DNA of 64,000 nucleotides from Clostridium rhizosphaerae. GTDB lineage: Bacteria; Bacillota; Clostridia; Clostridiales; Clostridiaceae. The notes beneath the pieces are model-generated. The model searched no databases and had not been told where the DNA came from. It was given only the letters and a program-made list of their open reading frames with translations. Shown here one piece after another: positions 52,585 through 61,875 of the stretch. Each line of letters opens with the position of its first letter. Positions within the stretch are counted from its first letter, which is position 1. Position numbers and translations under genes: made by a program. The stretch covers positions 124,001-188,000 of the forward strand of contig NZ_JAESWC010000009.1 in NCBI RefSeq assembly GCF_016765585.1. The letters run 5' to 3'.

Positions 52585-52670
52585 ATAAATCCATATAATC
52601 TATGGGTTTATATATATTATTCTCTTGATAAAAAAGGTAAACCAAAGCTTTTGCTTTGGTCTATCTTTTT
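52585..52670 (+). promoter_or_regulatory. structured leader with terminator-like hairpin
   Basis: ATAAATCCATA/TATGGGTTTAT (52585-52595, 52601-52611) forms one hairpin. AACCAAAGC/GCTTTGGT (52640-52648, 52653-52660), extended by AGGTA/TATCT, forms a second, followed by TTTTT. A terminator inside the leader of a potassium-importer gene suggests attenuation, but I cannot match a known riboswitch. The rest of the 344-base gap shows only AT-rich sequence. Confidence 0.5.
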
Positions 52671-52721
52671 GTATAGGACAATCGATTTTTATAACAATCA
52701 AAATTATAGGGGGAAATTATC

Positions 52722-54566
52722 TTGCTTACAGAAATAAAAAGTGTACTAATAGGAAAACCGCTAAAAAACGAAGAACTGGCAGGAGAAAAGTTTAATGTAT
52801 TTTGGGGATTGCCCATATTATCAAGTGATGCTATTTCGTCAGTAGCTTATGCGGGGGAAGAAATACTTTGGATTTTAATTCCTGCGATAGGAGTACTAGC
52901 TTATAAGCAGATGTTCTATATAGCTCTGTCAATAGTTGCACTGCTTTCTATATTAGTATTCTCCTACAGGCAAACTATAGATTCTTATCCTAACGGCGGA
53001 GGTTCTTATATAGTTGCAAAGGATAATTTAGGTGACAATTTTGGATTAACTGCCGGTGCTTCATTATTAATAGATTATATATTGACGGTAGCCGTAAGTG
53101 TCTGTGCAGGAACAGCCGCCATAACCTCAGCAGTACCGTCGCTTTTGCCTTATACTGTAGTCATAAGTGTTGCTATAGTAATATTAATGACTATTGGAAA
53201 TCTTAGAGGAATAAGAGAGTCCTCGCATATTTTTGGCGTGCCCACATATTTATTTATAATCTCTATGATAACAATGATTATTTATGGCTTAGTCAAAGTT
53301 TATATTTTTGGTATTGTTCCTGCTCAAACAGTTCAAATAAGTCAAGCAACAGGAAACATAACTTTACTCTTATTATTAAAGGCCTTCTCAAGAGGTTGTA
53401 CAGCATTAACAGGGGTAGAAGCTGTAAGCAATGGAATTCCAAATTTCAGAGAGCCTTCTCAGAAAAATGCTAAAAGAACGCTATTCTTATTAGCAGCTAC
53501 AGTTTTATTTATTTTCGGAGGGACTTCTTTACTTGCAACTGTTTATCACGCTGTTCCTCAAAAAGAAATTACCGTGCTTTCACAAATAACAGAGCAGGTA
53601 TTTGGCAAAACTTTTATGTATTATGTAGTTCAAATTACTACGATGTTAATTCTAACTATGGCAGCAAATACAGCCTTCAGCGATTTACCGCTGCTTTTGT
53701 CCATAATATCAAAAGACAGGTATATGCCGAGACAGTTTACAAAGAGAGGTTCAAGACTTTCTTTTGCCAATGGTATAATCTTGCTTGGGCTTTTGTCATC
53801 TTTGCTTATTGTAATATTTAGAGGTGAGACTCATTTATTACTTCCTCTATATGCTGTTGGTGTATTTATTTCCTTTACACTATCACAGAGCGGAATGTTT
53901 ATAAGGTGGATAAGATTAAAAAGCAAGGGCTGGAGACATAAAGCTCTTATTAATGGTTTGGGTGCATTAGTTACCTTTGTAACAGTTATAAATATAGGTA
54001 TTACAAGGTTCGTAGATGGTGCATGGATTATTGTTTTATTAATTCCAACCTTTGTAATACTAATGAAGCTTGTTAAGCATCATTATGACAATATTGCACA
54101 TGAACTTACCTTGAGTACAACTGAAATAGAGAAAGAGGTAAGGGCGGTTGAAGTTAAGGATTTCGTTATAGTTCCCATAGATTCACTTAATAAATCTTCC
54201 TTTAAAGCACTTAATTATGCAAGGCACTTGTGCGATGAAAAAAGAATTGTTGCACTTCATGTCAGCACTAATTTAGAAGAAGCTAAAAAGCTGCAGGCAA
54301 AGTGGAAAGATTGTGGAATATCAATAAAACTAGTAGTAAAATATTCGCCATATAGAGATATAGTAAATACATTAGTTAAGTACGTTGAATCACAGGAGCA
54401 TGAAAGCAAGCCGGGTGACATTATAACAGTTGTAATATCAAAGTTTTTAGTAAGACACTGGTGGGAAAATATATTCCATAACCAGACAAGCACAATTTTA
54501 AGACATCAGCTTTTAAAAGACAGGCATATAGCTGTTGTAACAGTTCCTTATGTTTTAGATAAGTAA
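52722..54566 (+). CDS. kimA: KimA-like APC-superfamily K+ importer
   Basis: A 614-residue protein: about 12 membrane helices (residues ~25-455) and a cytoplasmic C-terminal domain of ~155 residues. Marks of the KimA (YdaO) family are LSSDAISSVAYAGEE near residue 33 and FSYRQTIDSYPNGGGSYIVAK near residue 80. The tail DFVIVPIDSLNKSSFKALNYA has a USP-like fold in this family. It would import K+ with protons and is usually inhibited by c-di-AMP. The TTG start follows TAGGGGGAAATTATC. Confidence 0.85.
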   Translation: MLTEIKSVLIGKPLKNEELAGEKFNVFWGLPILSSDAISSVAYAGEEILWILIPAIGVLAYKQMFYIALSIVALLSILVFSYRQTIDSYPNGGGSYIVAKDNLGDNFGLTAGASLLIDYILTVAVSVCAGTAAITSAVPSLLPYTVVISVAIVILMTIGNLRGIRESSHIFGVPTYLFIISMITMIIYGLVKVYIFGIVPAQTVQISQATGNITLLLLLKAFSRGCTALTGVEAVSNGIPNFREPSQKNAKRTLFLLAATVLFIFGGTSLLATVYHAVPQKEITVLSQITEQVFGKTFMYYVVQITTMLILTMAANTAFSDLPLLLSIISKDRYMPRQFTKRGSRLSFANGIILLGLLSSLLIVIFRGETHLLLPLYAVGVFISFTLSQSGMFIRWIRLKSKGWRHKALINGLGALVTFVTVINIGITRFVDGAWIIVLLIPTFVILMKLVKHHYDNIAHELTLSTTEIEKEVRAVEVKDFVIVPIDSLNKSSFKALNYARHLCDEKRIVALHVSTNLEEAKKLQAKWKDCGISIKLVVKYSPYRDIVNTLVKYVESQEHESKPGDIITVVISKFLVRHWWENIFHNQTSTILRHQLLKDRHIAVVTVPYVLDK

Positions 54567-54575
54567 ATATAATAG

Positions 54576-54609
54576 ACTCCGGTGGGTTTCTGACCATCGG
54601 AGTTTTTTT
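54576..54609 (+). terminator. rho-independent terminator
   Basis: ACTCCGGTG (54576-54584) and CATCGGAGT (54594-54602) pair and are followed by TTTTTTA. Confidence 0.9.
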
Positions 54610-54736
54610 ATAAATAATGCAATAAAATATCAAATACCCACAGGGGATTTATGATTATTATGTATTAGAACTTTTACATTATATATTAAGTTTGTAGTAT
54701 AATAGATATTATTTATTAAGGAAAGGTTGGATAGAA

Positions 54737-56443
54737 GTGAAACTATCAAAAGCACTAATGACAACGCTTAGAGAAGTTCCAGCAGAAGCTGAGATACAAA
54801 GCCATAAGCTTATGTTAAGAGCTGGACTTATGAGGAAGATGGCCTCAGGGATATATAATTATATGCCTATGGGCTTAAAGGTTTTGAAAAATATTGAAGA
54901 GATTGTAAGAGAAGAAATGGACAATACAGGAGCACAGGAATTTTTGGCTTCGGCTCTTCTGCCTTCAGAGCTTTGGAAGGAATCAGGAAGATGGGATACT
55001 ATGGGACCTGAGATGTTCAGACTTAAGGATAGAAACGAAAGAGAATTCTGCTTAGGACCAACACATGAGGAAGTTTTTACTGATATAGCAAGAAATGAGA
55101 TAAAGTCTTATAAGCAGCTTCCTTTAAATCTATATCAAATACAAACCAAGTATAGAGATGAAAGAAGACCTCGTTTTGGAATTATGCGGTCAAGAGAGTT
55201 TTTAATGAAGGATGCCTACAGCTTTGATAAGGATAACGAAGGACTTGATATTTCCTTTAATAAAATGTATGAAGCTTATCATAAGATTTTTAAACGCTGC
55301 GGCTTAGAGGCAAATTGTGTTGAGGCTGATTCAGGAGCAATGGGAGGCTCAGGTTCAGCTGAGTTTATGATTAAGTCTGAAATAGGCGAGGATGAAATAG
55401 CTTTTTGTACCTCCTGCGATTATGCAGCGAACATGGAAAAAGCTCCTGGAACTCCAGAAATCCTTGAAAAGGAAGAGCTAAATCCTCTTACCAAGGTTGA
55501 AACTCCGGAGGCAAAAACTATTGAGGATTTAGTTGCCTTTTTTAATACAAACTCTAAGAGATTTGCCAAAACACTTATTTTTAAAGCAGATGAAAAACTT
55601 GTTGCCGTAATGGTAAGAGGGGACAGAGAAGTTAATGAAATAAAAGTTATTAATGCTTTAGGCGGAGCTGTAGATTTTAGAATGGCAGATGCTGAAGAAG
55701 TGTTTAAGGCTACCTCTGCAGCAGTAGGCTTTGCAGGGCCAATAGGAATAAAAGTTGATTGCCTTCTTGTAGATAGAGAAGTAGCTGAATTATATAATAT
55801 GATAGTTGGAGCTAACGATACAGGCTATCACTACATAAACGTAAACTACGGAAGGGACTTTGAAGGACAGCTTGGTGACTTCAGAAAAGCAGTTGAAGGG
55901 GATATATGTCCTAAATGCGGTAAACCGCTTACTATTGCAAGAGGCATAGAGGTAGGGCATATTTTTAAGCTTGGAACCAAGTATTCAAAGTCTATGGGAG
56001 CAAACTTTATAGATGAAAATGGAGAAATGAAGCCTCTAATAATGGGCTGCTATGGTATAGGACTAAATAGAACTATGACTGCAATAATTGAGCAGAACAA
56101 TGATGAAAACGGGATAATATGGCCATTATCAGTTGCACCTTATAAGGTTATTATAATACCTGTAGTAACAAAGGATGCCGAGCAGATGAGAATAGCTGAG
56201 GAGCTTTATAACAGCCTTAGAAAGCTTGGTATTGATGTACTTATGGATGACAGAGACGAGAGGGCAGGAGTTAAATTCAAAGATGCGGATTTAATCGGAA
56301 TTCCTATGAGAATTACCGTAGGGAAGAAGATAAATGAAGGAGTTGTAGAATTTAAGCTCAGAAACTCAAGCGATATTGAGCTTGTTTCTTTAGATGACGT
56401 TGTTGAAAGAGTGGCAAATGAACTAGATAATATTAAACGTTAA
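54737..56443 (+). CDS. proS: prolyl-tRNA synthetase
   Basis: A 568-residue bacterial-type class II synthetase charging tRNA-Pro. Motif 2 is seen at [21 protein letters not shown] (~residues 138-158), motif 3 at [13 protein letters not shown] (~436-448), and a YbaK-like editing insertion between about residues 225 and 385 that clears Ala-tRNA-Pro. The C-terminal anticodon domain runs from about 465 (YKVIIIPV). A GTG start follows AAGGAAAGGTTGGATAGAA. No T-box leader is visible in the 170 bases upstream; TATAAT at 54,698 is a probable -10. Confidence 0.96.
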   Translation: MKLSKALMTTLREVPAEAEIQSHKLMLRAGLMRKMASGIYNYMPMGLKVLKNIEEIVREEMDNTGAQEFLASALLPSELWKESGRWDTMGPEMFRLKDRNEREFCLGPTHEEVFTDIARNEIKSYKQLPLNLYQIQTKYRDERRPRFGIMRSREFLMKDAYSFDKDNEGLDISFNKMYEAYHKIFKRCGLEANCVEADSGAMGGSGSAEFMIKSEIGEDEIAFCTSCDYAANMEKAPGTPEILEKEELNPLTKVETPEAKTIEDLVAFFNTNSKRFAKTLIFKADEKLVAVMVRGDREVNEIKVINALGGAVDFRMADAEEVFKATSAAVGFAGPIGIKVDCLLVDREVAELYNMIVGANDTGYHYINVNYGRDFEGQLGDFRKAVEGDICPKCGKPLTIARGIEVGHIFKLGTKYSKSMGANFIDENGEMKPLIMGCYGIGLNRTMTAIIEQNNDENGIIWPLSVAPYKVIIIPVVTKDAEQMRIAEELYNSLRKLGIDVLMDDRDERAGVKFKDADLIGIPMRITVGKKINEGVVEFKLRNSSDIELVSLDDVVERVANELDNIKR

Positions 56444-56466
56444 AAATAAATATCACTTCTAATAAA

Positions 56467-56519
56467 AAAACTCTTATGCTGTCTTTTAAAAATATCAGCA
56501 TAAGAGTTTTATTTTTTTA
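56467..56519. terminator. bidirectional terminator between convergent genes
   Basis: AAAACTCTTATGCTG (56467-56481) pairs perfectly with CAGCATAAGAGTTTT (56496-56510). T-runs on both strands let it end proS and the minus-strand M56 gene. Confidence 0.92.
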
Positions 56520-56533
56520 GTACACTACTTATA

Positions 56534-58333
56534 TTAAGGAAGTACTACAAATGCAGATGGAACTTTTCTTTCACCACTCGCATCACAGGGATGATTGATT
56601 ACATTTCCGTTATAATACATAGTTGATGAGCTGCCTCCATCTAAAAGACAAGCATTATAAGCATTGTTTTGTAAAAGTATTTCTGAGACATCCTTAACTG
56701 AAGCACCAATAGAGTTTTTTGATCTTCCGTCAATTACAAGGAATAGTACTGTGCCGTCACTTTTTTGAGCTATGGCGGTTCTAGGGTTAATACCTAAGTT
56801 TATGTTTGAGGTATCTAATGACTTTCCGTTTATGATTAATGCTGGTCCACTGACAACAGCATCTCTAACATCATTGTTTTTCAGCTCATTTATAGAGTAA
56901 TCTCCAACTACTAAAAGACCATTTTTAGTCAATCCTGCTGTAGGAAATTTTTTAGAAGTATCCTTTGAATCATTGTTGATCACATTTCCATTTTTCATTA
57001 TGAAGCCGTAAGGTGTTTGATCCATTGTAAAACTTCCCGCATTTATAGCCGCCGATGCATTTTCTTCTTTAGCAATCTGGCTTGTTGTTTTGTAGGCCTT
57101 TAAATCTTTTAAGCTGTAAGCTACAGAAATTTTATTAGGATTTGAAATAGTCATCAGCTTGCCATTAAAGTTTTTCCCCTTAATGTCCTTTACATCAATT
57201 GAATTACTGCTGAGAGTTGTTGTAAGAGCCTTTACATTTTCCTTTATAGAACTATCTGCATGTGCAGTATTTGTCTTTGCATTGGTAAATAGAGCAAAGC
57301 TTAATAATGATATTATGACTAACCCAGCTGCAGAAAATTTAAATGATTTTTTATTGAACTGTGATATCATAACTATTCTCCTTTTTATATTGGATTTCCC
57401 TGATAATAGTCCTGCTGCCCCTAAAAGACGCTTTTGTGCTGAGGATATTTTAAGCATATGTAAGATCGTATATCCATACTCTAGCTGCTCTTCTTTACTC
57501 ATGTACTCCATTGCCTCATAATCACAACAAAGCTCGCAATCTTCCTGCATTTTATAAAAGCCATACCAGATAACAGGATTGAACCAATATATCATTTTCA
57601 AAAATAAGATTACATATTTTATGGCATTATCTTTTCTTTTGTAATGAGACAGCTCATGCAGAAAAATATGTTTTAATTCATTATCATTTATATTGTCTAG
57701 TATATCCTTAGGAAGAAGTAAAACAGGTTTATTTATGCCTAAAATTGAAGGCGAAGTTACATAGCTTTCTAAGAAAACTGGAATATCTTTTTGTATACCC
57801 ATTAAAAGTTTGCATTGTTCAAGAGTTCCACGAATATTAGTAATTTCTGTGGGCTTGCTCTTTTTAGTTTTTAATAAAAGCCTCAGATTAATATAGCAGG
57901 TATATATAGTAAAGGTTATTACCCCTAAAAGCCAAATAAACATAAAATAAAGCTTTAAGTTCATTTTTGTTAAAGAGCTGCTTGAAGAATTATTGTGCAT
58001 ATCTGAAGGAGAAGCGGTATTAACTATATAATCATCCTTAAGACTTAAATCTGAAACATTATTATTTATTGGAAGCTTCTCATTTAATACTTTGCTTTCA
58101 GAGTAATACATACTCTGGACAGCAGGAGTTACAGTGTTAAATATGCTTATAGGGCTTTGAGGTGCATAAGGAATAAGCAATCTTATCACTAATATAAACC
58201 ATATATAATAGTGCCACTTTACACTTTGTTTGTCTCTCATAAGGCGTTTTATAAAAATGATGGCCCCTGTTAAAATAACGGCAGCAGTAGAGGAGAACAC
58301 TATCCAATCAAAAATAGCTGTTAAATTTCTCAT
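56534..58333 (-). CDS. M56 (BlaR1-like) peptidase fused to phosphodiester glycosidase domain
   Basis: A 599-residue membrane protein. Residues ~1-330 are an M56/BlaR1-type part with about four helices, the zinc site HELSHYKRKD (~residue 232) and a downstream EDCELCCDYEAM with the third ligand. After a further helix (~345-362), residues ~400-599 form an extracellular NAGPA (phosphodiester glycosidase) domain: AAINAGSF, GFIMKNGNVIN, GINPRTAIAQKSDGTVLFLVIDGR and LLDGGSSSTMYYNG. BlaR1 has a penicillin-binding domain here instead. The ATG at 58333 follows AGGGGATGAAAC. Confidence 0.87.
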   Translation of the reverse strand: MRNLTAIFDWIVFSSTAAVILTGAIIFIKRLMRDKQSVKWHYYIWFILVIRLLIPYAPQSPISIFNTVTPAVQSMYYSESKVLNEKLPINNNVSDLSLKDDYIVNTASPSDMHNNSSSSSLTKMNLKLYFMFIWLLGVITFTIYTCYINLRLLLKTKKSKPTEITNIRGTLEQCKLLMGIQKDIPVFLESYVTSPSILGINKPVLLLPKDILDNINDNELKHIFLHELSHYKRKDNAIKYVILFLKMIYWFNPVIWYGFYKMQEDCELCCDYEAMEYMSKEEQLEYGYTILHMLKISSAQKRLLGAAGLLSGKSNIKRRIVMISQFNKKSFKFSAAGLVIISLLSFALFTNAKTNTAHADSSIKENVKALTTTLSSNSIDVKDIKGKNFNGKLMTISNPNKISVAYSLKDLKAYKTTSQIAKEENASAAINAGSFTMDQTPYGFIMKNGNVINNDSKDTSKKFPTAGLTKNGLLVVGDYSINELKNNDVRDAVVSGPALIINGKSLDTSNINLGINPRTAIAQKSDGTVLFLVIDGRSKNSIGASVKDVSEILLQNNAYNACLLDGGSSSTMYYNGNVINHPCDASGERKVPSAFVVLP

Positions 58334-58337
58334 TGTT

Positions 58338-58718
58338 TCATCCCCTATCTTTGCTCTTATCAAGAATTTTTTTAAGCTCTTCTATATCTTCCTCTGATAG
58401 ATCCTGCTCTTCAACCAAGTTTGATAGCATAAGGTTTAATGAGCCGTTATATACTTTTTTTATAAAAGAGGAATATTCTTTTTTAGAGCAATCCTTCCTG
58501 GATACTAAAGGATAGCAGATATAAGGAGAAGAACCTTCTTTTATTCCTATAGCCTTTTTATTTACCAGCCTGCTTATTAAGGTATAGATAGTTGTAGGGC
58601 TCCATTTTGTAGCAGGTTTAAGCATTTCAACAATCTCGCTTGAGGTTAAAGGGGATTTATCCCACAATACTTTCATAACTTCCCATTCAGAATCAGAAAT
58701 CTTAGGCATATCCTTCAT
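58338..58718 (-). CDS. BlaI/MecI-family repressor
   Basis: A 126-residue winged-helix repressor: ISDSEWEVMKVLWDKSPLTSSEIVE (~residues 6-30) and KWSPTTIYTLISRLVNKKAIGI (~38-59) are the DNA-binding part; the C-terminal helices (LSEEDIEELKKIL) dimerise. In this family the partner M56 protein triggers loss of the repressor. GAGGAGGTGAAAATA precedes the ATG at 58718, and two TACA-TGTA dyads stand upstream. It is 4 bases before the M56 gene. Confidence 0.93.
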   Translation of the reverse strand: MKDMPKISDSEWEVMKVLWDKSPLTSSEIVEMLKPATKWSPTTIYTLISRLVNKKAIGIKEGSSPYICYPLVSRKDCSKKEYSSFIKKVYNGSLNLMLSNLVEEQDLSEEDIEELKKILDKSKDRG

Positions 58719-58732
58719 TATTTTCACCTCCT

Positions 58733-58770
58733 CTACAACTGTAGAATATAATTTTATTCTACAGTTGTAG
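58733..58770 (-). promoter_or_regulatory. two BlaI-type operators
   Basis: CTACAACTGTAG (58733-58744) and CTACAGTTGTAG (58759-58770) each match the TACA-N2-TGTA dyad of BlaI/MecI operators and together make a larger inverted repeat, overlapping the region just before the repressor gene. Confidence 0.85.
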
Positions 58771-58953
58771 AAGGAATCTGTCAATAGTTTCCTTTAAAAA
58801 ATTTTGACAAAATAAAACAGAGTACAGATTGCACTCTGTAAGTTATTATTTCAATTGTTTTAGACTTATATTGATAATAATAAACAGAGTTGCTATATTA
58901 TATATGTTATATTTATAACAAATTTACAATAAAGGTAAATGGGGGATATCTTA

Positions 58954-59343
58954 ATGTTAAGATGGAATGAAAAGTATACTTTAGGTGTTGAGATGATTGA
59001 CGACCAACACAAGAAATTATTTGAAATTGCTGAAAGAGCTTACGACTTATTAGTTAATGATTTTAGAACAGACAAATATGATCAGATTGTAAATATACTT
59101 GGTGAATTAAAGGATTATACTGTATTTCACTTTAATTGTGAAGAAGAGTATATGAAAAGTATAGGCTACAAAAAGTTCTTATCTCACAAGGTTTATCATG
59201 AAGACTTTATAAATACTATCAATAATACAGACTTAAGCAAAATAGATGTAAACCAAGATGAGTATATAATGGAAATACTTAATTTTATAGCTAAATGGAT
59301 AGACGAGCATATATTAGAGCAGGACAAACAAATAGTTTCCTAG
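58954..59343 (+). CDS. bacteriohemerythrin
   Basis: A 129-residue diiron oxygen-binding protein. Iron ligands are visible in order: DDQHKKLFE (~residue 17-25), HFNCEEEYM (~57-65; H and E), HKVYHEDF (~72-79; two H) and WIDEHILEQDK (~112-122; H and D). In anaerobes such proteins bind or scavenge O2. The ATG at 58954 follows GGGGGATATCTTA; an upstream ATG (58939) precedes the site. Confidence 0.94.
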   Translation: MLRWNEKYTLGVEMIDDQHKKLFEIAERAYDLLVNDFRTDKYDQIVNILGELKDYTVFHFNCEEEYMKSIGYKKFLSHKVYHEDFINTINNTDLSKIDVNQDEYIMEILNFIAKWIDEHILEQDKQIVS

Positions 59344-59360
59344 GAATTGCGTATAATCAA

Positions 59361-59396
59361 TGCACATATCTTACAAAAAGGATATGCGCATTTTTT
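59361..59396 (+). terminator. rho-independent terminator
   Basis: TGCACATATC (59361-59370) pairs with GATATGCGCA (59381-59390, one mismatch), followed by TTTTTT. Confidence 0.85.
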
Positions 59397-59489
59397 ATAT
59401 TTTAAATAGTTAAAATATTTATACAAGTCTGAATAAAAGTGATATACTTATAAGAAAAATCATTTATAACCTATGGGGAGGGGACATCA

Positions 59490-59825
59490 ATGGAAAGTTA
59501 TGTTGGCAATTTAAGTATGAATCTGTATAATAAAGGCATAAAGCTTGCAGAGGAAAGAGGAAGCAATTCTCTTGAAGACTTGGCAGGTATCTTCTCAGGA
59601 GGAAATATCACTAACATCGTTAAAAATGGAGTTGATGAAGTTTACGTTAAAAACTCAGCTTGTTTTGCAAAGAATTTTGCAAACGATTTAGCAAAAGAAG
59701 AATTTAAATGTGGCTGTGATAATGCTTTGGCAGAAGGCTTTAATAGTAGTCTTGGCTGTGAAGTTATCCAAACTATCGAAAGCGGCTGTAGTGTGTGCAT
59801 ACATAGACTTTATATAAAGAAATAA
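59490..59825 (+). CDS. small cysteine-containing protein of unknown function
   Basis: Not recognised. The 111-residue product has cysteines in CFAKNF, FKCGCDN, LGCEVI and the closing GCSVCIHRLYI, a pattern reminiscent of the V4R-type C-terminal strand but in a very short protein. A metal or cluster could be bound. GGGGAGGGGACATCA precedes the ATG. It stands alone between two terminators. Confidence 0.7.
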   Translation: MESYVGNLSMNLYNKGIKLAEERGSNSLEDLAGIFSGGNITNIVKNGVDEVYVKNSACFAKNFANDLAKEEFKCGCDNALAEGFNSSLGCEVIQTIESGCSVCIHRLYIKK

Positions 59826-59843
59826 TAAAATAGTAAGTTTTAA

Positions 59844-59882
59844 ATTGCTAATCTGATAAAAATCAGACTAGCAATTTTTATA
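59844..59882 (+). terminator. rho-independent terminator
   Basis: ATTGCTAATCTGA (59844-59856) pairs with TCAGACTAGCAAT (59863-59875, one mismatch), followed by TTTTTA. Confidence 0.85.
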
Positions 59883-59987
59883 TTTATCAAAACTATATTT
59901 GAAAGTTATGTTAATTAATATGTATAAATATTGATGATATTAATAGTAATATGGTATAACCTATATAAAAGAAGGAGAGTGATTTAA

Positions 59988-60905
59988 ATGAAAAACATTA
60001 GCATAGGAAATGGAGCAATAAATGCTTCTCAAATTTCACTGGGCTGCATGAGAATTTCAGAAATGCCTATTAAGGAAGCTGCTAATCTTGTAAACACAGC
60101 CTTAGAAGAAGGTATAAATTTTATAGATCATGCAGATATATACGGCGGAGGAAAGTCTGAAGAGGTTTTTGCAGCTGCTGTAGATATGAAGCCAAGTGTT
60201 AGAGAGAAGTTTATAATACAAACAAAATGCGGAATAAGAAAAGGCTTTTTTGATTTTTCAAAGGAGCACATACTAAATTCTGTTGATGCAAGCCTAAAAA
60301 GATTAAAAACTGATTACATAGATGTACTTTTACTTCACAGACCAGATACTCTTATGGAACCAGAAGAGGTTGCAGAAGCTTTTGATATTCTTCATAAAGA
60401 TGGAAAGGTAAGACACTTTGGAGTAAGCAATCAAAACCCAATGCAGATTGAACTTTTAAGTAAGTATGTAAAGCAAAAGCTTATAATAAATCAGCTTCAG
60501 TTCAGCATCATGCATACAACGATGATTGATGCAGGACTTAACGTAAATATGAGAATTGATCCTGCAATAAACAGAGATGGCGGTGTGCTTGAATACTGCA
60601 GACTTAAGGATATTACTATTCAAGCTTGGTCACCATTCCAATATGGCTTTTTTGAAGGTGTATTCTTAGATAATGATAAGTTCCCTGAGCTAAATAGTGT
60701 AATAAATAGAATAGCAGAAGAAAAAGGCGTGCCTAATACATCCATTGCTATTGCATGGATACTAAGACATCCTGCAAAGATTCAGCCTATAGCCGGCACA
60801 ACAAATGCAAAGCGTCTTAAAGATATATGTAAAGCATCTTCTATCGAGCTTTCAAGAGAAGAATGGTACGAAATATATAGAGCAGCAGGAAATAAGCTTC
60901 CTTAA
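59988..60905 (+). CDS. aldo/keto reductase (YdhF-like)
   Basis: A 305-residue NAD(P)H-dependent reductase. The AKR tetrad is visible: Asp and Tyr in FIDHADIYGGG (~residues 45-54), Lys in IQTKCGIR (~80) and His in LLLHRPD (~115). The C-terminal PIAGTTNAKRLKDI binds the cofactor phosphate. It resembles E. coli YdhF. The substrate is a carbonyl compound of unknown identity. GAAGGAGAGTGATTTAA precedes the ATG. Confidence 0.92.
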   Translation: MKNISIGNGAINASQISLGCMRISEMPIKEAANLVNTALEEGINFIDHADIYGGGKSEEVFAAAVDMKPSVREKFIIQTKCGIRKGFFDFSKEHILNSVDASLKRLKTDYIDVLLLHRPDTLMEPEEVAEAFDILHKDGKVRHFGVSNQNPMQIELLSKYVKQKLIINQLQFSIMHTTMIDAGLNVNMRIDPAINRDGGVLEYCRLKDITIQAWSPFQYGFFEGVFLDNDKFPELNSVINRIAEEKGVPNTSIAIAWILRHPAKIQPIAGTTNAKRLKDICKASSIELSREEWYEIYRAAGNKLP

Positions 60906-60932
60906 TATTTGCATATAAAAATATTTATATAT

Positions 60933-60975
60933 AAAACTTCTTAAGAAGATATATTCTTAAGAAGTTTTATTTTAC
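60933..60975 (+). terminator. rho-independent terminator
   Basis: AAAACTTCTTAAGAA (60933-60947) and TTCTTAAGAAGTTTT (60954-60968) form a perfect stem followed by ATTTTA. Confidence 0.88.
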
Positions 60976-61083
60976 AGAAAAATGAAATAATGGGTATAAT
61001 ATAAGTAATGAGAGGAAGGAAGTGGAAGCTTCTTAAAATTAATAGACAGCATTAAAGTTACTATAAGGGAATGGGGGATGAAA

Positions 61084-61866
61084 ATGGAGACGATATTAAA
61101 CTACTACAACGCTTATGATGAGGATAACAGACTTGTTAAGGATAAGGCACATGAAATAGAATTTATAACTACAGTACATTTTTTAGACAAGTTTATAAAT
61201 AAGACTTCTAAGGTTTTAGAGGTTGGGGCAGGCACAGGAAGATATTCTTTTCATTTTGCCGAAAAGGCCTGCGAAGTTACTGCACTTGATATTACGCCAA
61301 GGCATGTTGATATAATGAAGGAAAAAGCGGCAGGAAAGACCTTAAAGCTGAATCCATTACTGGGCAATGCTTTAGATATGAAGAAAATAGAGAATAATTC
61401 TTTTGATGCAGTCTTATGTCTTGGTCCGCTTTATCATTTAACTGGTGAGGAGCAAAGGAAACAATGTATTAGGGAAAGTTTAAGAGTACTAAAACCGGGC
61501 GGTGTTTTGGCAATTGCTTATATAAACAGAGCTGCTACCTTTGTTAATTATATACATAGAAATGCCCAGAATATAAATAATGCCGGACTTTGGAATATTG
61601 CTAAAACCGGTCTTGAATTTAATAATGAAGAGGATTGTTTTTATTACTCCACTTATGCTGAGATGGAAGCTTTAATGGACAGCTTTAATGTAAATAAAAT
61701 TGATAATATTGCTTCTGATGGCGTGGTAGGAACACTTAGAGATATTATTAATAAGTTTACTGATGAAGAGTTTAATAAGTGGATGGAGTTTCACTTGATG
61801 ACTTGTAATGACTCAAGTTTAATGGGCTACAGTCAGCATGGACTTTATCTATGCAGAAAGGCTTAG
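61084..61866 (+). CDS. SAM-dependent methyltransferase
   Basis: A 260-residue class I methyltransferase: VLEVGAGTGRYSFHFAEKA (~residues 43-61) is motif I, VTALDITPRHV (~64-74) motif II, FDAVLCLGPLYHLTGEEQRK (~101-120) motifs III-IV and LRVLKPGGVLAIAYI the following strand. The methyl acceptor is unknown. The ATG at 61084 is favoured as it sits 6 bases after GGGGG; an ATG at 61078 abuts it. It is 9 bases before the MBL gene. Confidence 0.9.
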   Translation: METILNYYNAYDEDNRLVKDKAHEIEFITTVHFLDKFINKTSKVLEVGAGTGRYSFHFAEKACEVTALDITPRHVDIMKEKAAGKTLKLNPLLGNALDMKKIENNSFDAVLCLGPLYHLTGEEQRKQCIRESLRVLKPGGVLAIAYINRAATFVNYIHRNAQNINNAGLWNIAKTGLEFNNEEDCFYYSTYAEMEALMDSFNVNKIDNIASDGVVGTLRDIINKFTDEEFNKWMEFHLMTCNDSSLMGYSQHGLYLCRKA

Positions 61867-61875
61867 GTAGCAGAA

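Noticed and set aside
52378-52721. ydaO-type c-di-AMP riboswitch before the KimA-like gene
   Set aside because: The conserved G-rich core of that riboswitch class was not found; only generic hairpins are present.
54567-54736. T-box leader before proS
   Set aside because: The gap is too short and lacks a T-box sequence or specifier structure; it holds only the upstream gene's terminator and a promoter-like region.
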